In this document: positions 4,287 through 6,043 of the stretch, piece after piece
Numbering within the stretch: the first letter of the stretch is position 1
Layout of the letters: the number at the start of each line of letters is the position of its first letter
Assembly: GCA_013696695.1 (NCBI GenBank)
Contig: JACCYD010001240.1
Coordinates: 1 to 6,043 of the forward strand
From: Deltaproteobacteria bacterium
GTDB lineage: Bacteria > Myxococcota_A > Polyangia > Haliangiales > Haliangiaceae
Direction of reading: 5' to 3'
DNA: 6,043 nucleotides
Position numbers and translations under genes: made by a program
The notes under the pieces: generated by a model
The model's input: the letters and a program-made list of their open reading frames with translations, nothing else
The model's database searches: none
Told to the model about the DNA's origin: nothing

Positions 4287-5312
4287 ATGACTCGATCCTG
4301 GGGGATCCTGACGGTTGTCTTGTGTGCCTGCACCGGCACGCTCGACGGTGGTACCGCCGACGATGATGGTGGCGATGACGATCCGGGCCCGGGAACCGGA
4401 GACCCGCCGCCGACGGCGAACGGCGCCTACTTCTCGGAGTCGATGTTCTTCGATCAAGTCGCGACCAACCTGCCGAAGGCGGCGAACAGCGCCTCGATGC
4501 TCGCATCGGTCAAGTCCGCCGGTGGCTGGGGCACGGGGGCGATCCAGATCGACTTCACGATCGACGTGCTGACCGCCGGTTCCAGCGCGGAGATGAAGTC
4601 GTTCGAGCCGACCGATAACTTCTGGGCGCCCGATTGCGATCTCGTCCCGGTGCCAATTCCTGCGGGCGGCAACGTCGAGAACGAGGATGGCTACGAGTGC
4701 ACGTCCGGTGGCGACTGCCATCTGATCGTTCACCAGCCGTCGACCAACAAGCTGTACGAGATGCTCGGCGCGAGCATCTCCGGCGCGAGGTTCGACGGCG
4801 GCTGCCTGGTGGTGTGGGACACCGCGACGACGTACTCCGACACGCTGCGCGGCGATCAATGTACGAGCGCGGATGCGGCCGGGTTCCCGATCGCGCCGCT
4901 GTTGTTCACGGCCGACGAGGTCGCCGCGGGCGAGATCAACCACGCGATCCGCTTCATCCTGCCGAACAACCGCGTCAAGCGCGGCTTCATGCGTCCGGCC
5001 ACGCACGGTAGCGACACCACCGGCGGCAGCGACGCACCGCCGTACGGCATGCACCTGCGGCTGCGCGCCGACTATCCGATCGATTCGCTGCCGACCGAAG
5101 GCGCGAAGGTCGTCGCGCGCGCGATGCAGACGTACGGCATGTATCACGCCGACGGCGGCAACATCGCGCTGACGGCGCAGAGCGATCGCCACACCACGGC
5201 GAAGTGGGAAGACCATCTCGGTCCGTTCGATCTGGATGCGCTGGCGATCGACGACTTCGAGGTCCTCGACCACGGCGGCATGATCCCGCTGACCTACGAC
5301 TGCGTGCGCTGA
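4287..5312 (+). CDS. Secreted Cys-rich lipoprotein of an uncharacterised family
   Basis: A 341-residue protein from ATG 4287, with GGAA four bases upstream as a modest ribosome-binding site. The signal peptide ends in the lipobox L12-C-A-C15, so Cys15 is probably lipidated. Residues 24-42 are an Asp/Gly/Pro-rich disordered linker. The folded part (about 46-341) has six cysteines (117, 138, 144, 173, 192, 339), consistent with three disulfides outside the cytoplasm. Recognisable segments are GEINHAIRFILPN (215-227), MRPATHGSD (235-243), PPYGMHLRLRADYPI (251-265) and RAMQTYGMYHADGGN (278-292). I recall the same order (AHALRF..P, PA[RT]H, PPMG.R.RLK, LK.YG...AD.G) in secreted proteins of actinobacteria and myxobacteria with no assigned function. 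No catalytic residues can be named. It is divergent from the coiled-coil/methyltransferase pair, and its 3' end meets the photolyase remnant head-on. Confidence 0.85.
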   Translation: MTRSWGILTVVLCACTGTLDGGTADDDGGDDDPGPGTGDPPPTANGAYFSESMFFDQVATNLPKAANSASMLASVKSAGGWGTGAIQIDFTIDVLTAGSSAEMKSFEPTDNFWAPDCDLVPVPIPAGGNVENEDGYECTSGGDCHLIVHQPSTNKLYEMLGASISGARFDGGCLVVWDTATTYSDTLRGDQCTSADAAGFPIAPLLFTADEVAAGEINHAIRFILPNNRVKRGFMRPATHGSDTTGGSDAPPYGMHLRLRADYPIDSLPTEGAKVVARAMQTYGMYHADGGNIALTAQSDRHTTAKWEDHLGPFDLDALAIDDFEVLDHGGMIPLTYDCVR

Positions 5313-5544
5313 TCGTCACCCCAGCGCGCGAGGTAGCGCTCGCCCACGGATACGCCACGCGGAGTGGCTCGAGCACGAGCAGTGGCTTGCCGAGCGCCTT
5401 CGCCTGCGCGATCGCGTGATCGAGTGCATGACTCCACGTGGTCCGGCGCGCCGCGATCATCCAGTACAGGACGTACTGACCGCGCGCCCGCACGGACGCG
5501 GTGTTCGCCGTCCTGAGTCTCAGCGCCTGGACGTTAGCCGTCAT
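5294..5544 (-). pseudogene. Deoxyribodipyrimidine photolyase remnant (core deleted)
   Basis: ATG 5544 opens 69 residues that look exactly like the N-terminus of a photolyase: RGQYVLYWMIAARRTTWSHAL (21-41), AKALGKPLLVLEPLRVAYPWAS (48-69), the first strands of the antenna-binding Rossmann domain. Real photolyases continue for roughly 400 more residues, through the FAD-binding helical domain, but here the similarity stops at about 5338. Past that point the same frame runs into the antisense of the lipoprotein gene and encodes Arg/Ser-rich nonsense. In the -1 frame at the same place the strand reads ERYLARWGDDQRTQS and then TAG 5296-5294, plausibly the original C-terminus after a large internal deletion. 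No functional light-repair enzyme can be made. It lies 45 bp downstream of the same-strand gene 5590-6042. The N-terminal identification is firm; the C-terminal piece is tentative. Confidence 0.8.
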
Positions 5545-5570
5545 CGGATCTGCCTGACCCACGCTTCGAC

Positions 5571-5583
5571 GCCTGCCGCAGGC
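5571..5583. other. 13-bp palindrome between remnant and upstream gene
   Basis: GCCTGCCGCAGGC is symmetric about its central C. It lies 6 bp past the stop of the minus-strand gene 5590-6042 and 26 bp before the photolyase start. With no room for a loop it makes only about a 4-bp stem in RNA and has no T tract, so it is a weak terminator candidate at best; a protein site is the alternative. Confidence 0.3.
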
Positions 5584-5589
5584 CCGGGG

Positions 5590-6042
5590 TTACTCGCCGT
5601 CGTCGGGCTTGTCTTCTTCTTCGGGTGGCGGTGGATCGTCGAGGCCGCCGCCGCGGTCGCCGCCGTACTGAGACAGCACGAGGTCGATCGCCGCCTTCTT
5701 TATCGCGAGCGTCAGCACTGCGGAGTCGCCTTCGATCTTCGCCGTCGACGACAGGAACATGGCGAGTGCCTGCGATCCCGATTCCCAGATCTCGACGGTG
5801 CGCTTCGCGGCATCCGGCGACTCCATCTGGGCGCGTGCATCGACGAGCACCTCGTCGGTCAACCGGATCGCGACCTCGATCGCGACCGGCTTCTCGCCGA
5901 TCGAGCCGCCGACCCGATTCATCCAGTCGCCCTTGCCGGACATCAGCACCCACATCACCGGCTCGCGCGCGAGGCGATCGAAGCGCGCCATGAACGGCTT
6001 CGACGCGCGCAGCGGGGCCGCCGTCGCGACCGCGGCCTGGAG
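5590..6042 (-). CDS. Hypothetical envelope-type protein, C-terminal part (partial)
   Basis: The frame is open to the window edge. An ATG at 5991 exists, but the frame continues upstream with coding-like LQAAVATAAPLRASKPF, so this is most likely the last 150 residues of a longer protein. The sequence has a WVLMSGKGDWM segment, then alternating strand/helix sequence (VAIEVAIRLTDEVLVDARAQ and ALAMFLSSTAKIEGDSAVLT). This resembles, in general pattern only, repeated alpha/beta lipoproteins of myxobacteria that score summed variance over a chain. It ends in a Gly/Pro/Asp/Glu-rich disordered tail (LDDPPPPEEEDKPDDGE). No catalytic motif or known domain is recognised. The stop is TAA at 5592-5590, and the photolyase remnant follows 45 bp later on the same strand. 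Confidence 0.7.
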   Translation of the reverse strand, partial: LQAAVATAAPLRASKPFMARFDRLAREPVMWVLMSGKGDWMNRVGGSIGEKPVAIEVAIRLTDEVLVDARAQMESPDAAKRTVEIWESGSQALAMFLSSTAKIEGDSAVLTLAIKKAAIDLVLSQYGGDRGGGLDDPPPPEEEDKPDDGE

Positions 6043-6043
6043 C

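Noticed and set aside
3628..4506. N-terminal extension of the methyltransferase frame on the minus strand
   Set aside because: The part upstream of ATG 3627 is Arg/Ser-rich, off-frame to the coiled-coil gene and antisense to the lipoprotein gene; the ATGA overlap gives a better start.
4272..5273. Minus-strand open frame of 333 codons
   Set aside because: Exactly antisense to the lipoprotein gene, which has a signal peptide, ordered Cys and recognisable family blocks; the antisense frame is Arg/His/Val shadow sequence.
1..6043. CRISPR array, toxin-antitoxin, insertion sequence, prophage, tRNA or rRNA
   Set aside because: No regularly spaced repeats with unique spacers, no transposase or integrase motifs, no inverted-repeat-bounded element and no RNA gene were seen on either strand.

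Overview
The window is high-GC DNA, with coding frames strongly biased to G or C at third positions. The gene content suggests a myxobacterium-like bacterium, possibly of the Haliangium/Kofleriaceae type. It holds the end of a eukaryotic-type Ser/Thr kinase, several lipoproteins (one with an Asp/Gly/Pro-rich linker after the lipid Cys), a DUF4259 protein with a Lys/Ala tail, and a photolyase of a type I associate with that group. The taxonomic call is an inference from style and gene content; no marker gene is present.

Layout, left to right. (1) 2-115 (+): last 37 residues of a Ser/Thr protein kinase. (2) 116-422: no convincing gene, but a 45/48-bp direct repeat pair, a decaying 13-bp tandem repeat and shorter direct and inverted echoes of the first repeat. 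(3) 423-740 (-): small four-Cys lipoprotein. (4) 741-1050: mostly non-coding with two hairpins, plus a coding-like fragment that abuts the end of the next gene. (5) 1051-2016 (-): APH-family phosphotransferase. It is divergent from (6) 2039-2572 (+): a DUF4259-family protein whose basic tail is cut by a TAG, although the same frame continues as Lys/Ala repeats to a second stop at 2602. (7) 2599-4148 (-): two genes joined by an ATGA overlap. The first is a membrane-anchored coiled-coil protein of unknown function. The second is a cyclopropane-synthase-superfamily methyltransferase that resembles plant coclaurine N-methyltransferase more than Cfa. (8) 4149-4286: divergent intergenic region with a small palindromic element and a weak sigma-54-like match. 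(9) 4287-5312 (+): secreted lipoprotein of an uncharacterised Cys-rich family. (10) 5294-5544 (-): photolyase remnant with the N-terminal 69 residues and then an out-of-frame short tail; the core is missing. (11) 5590-6042 (-): C-terminal part of an envelope-type protein of unknown function that runs off the window.

How the genes fit together: the only clear functional unit is the coupled membrane protein/methyltransferase pair. The rest are single genes in alternating orientation. I see no tRNA, rRNA, CRISPR array, insertion sequence, integrase or recognisable defence system. The most interesting points are signs of recent gene change (the photolyase deletion scar, the TAG inside a repeat-encoded tail, a possible frameshift at the phosphotransferase end) and the plant-alkaloid-enzyme-like methyltransferase paired with an anchored coiled-coil protein.
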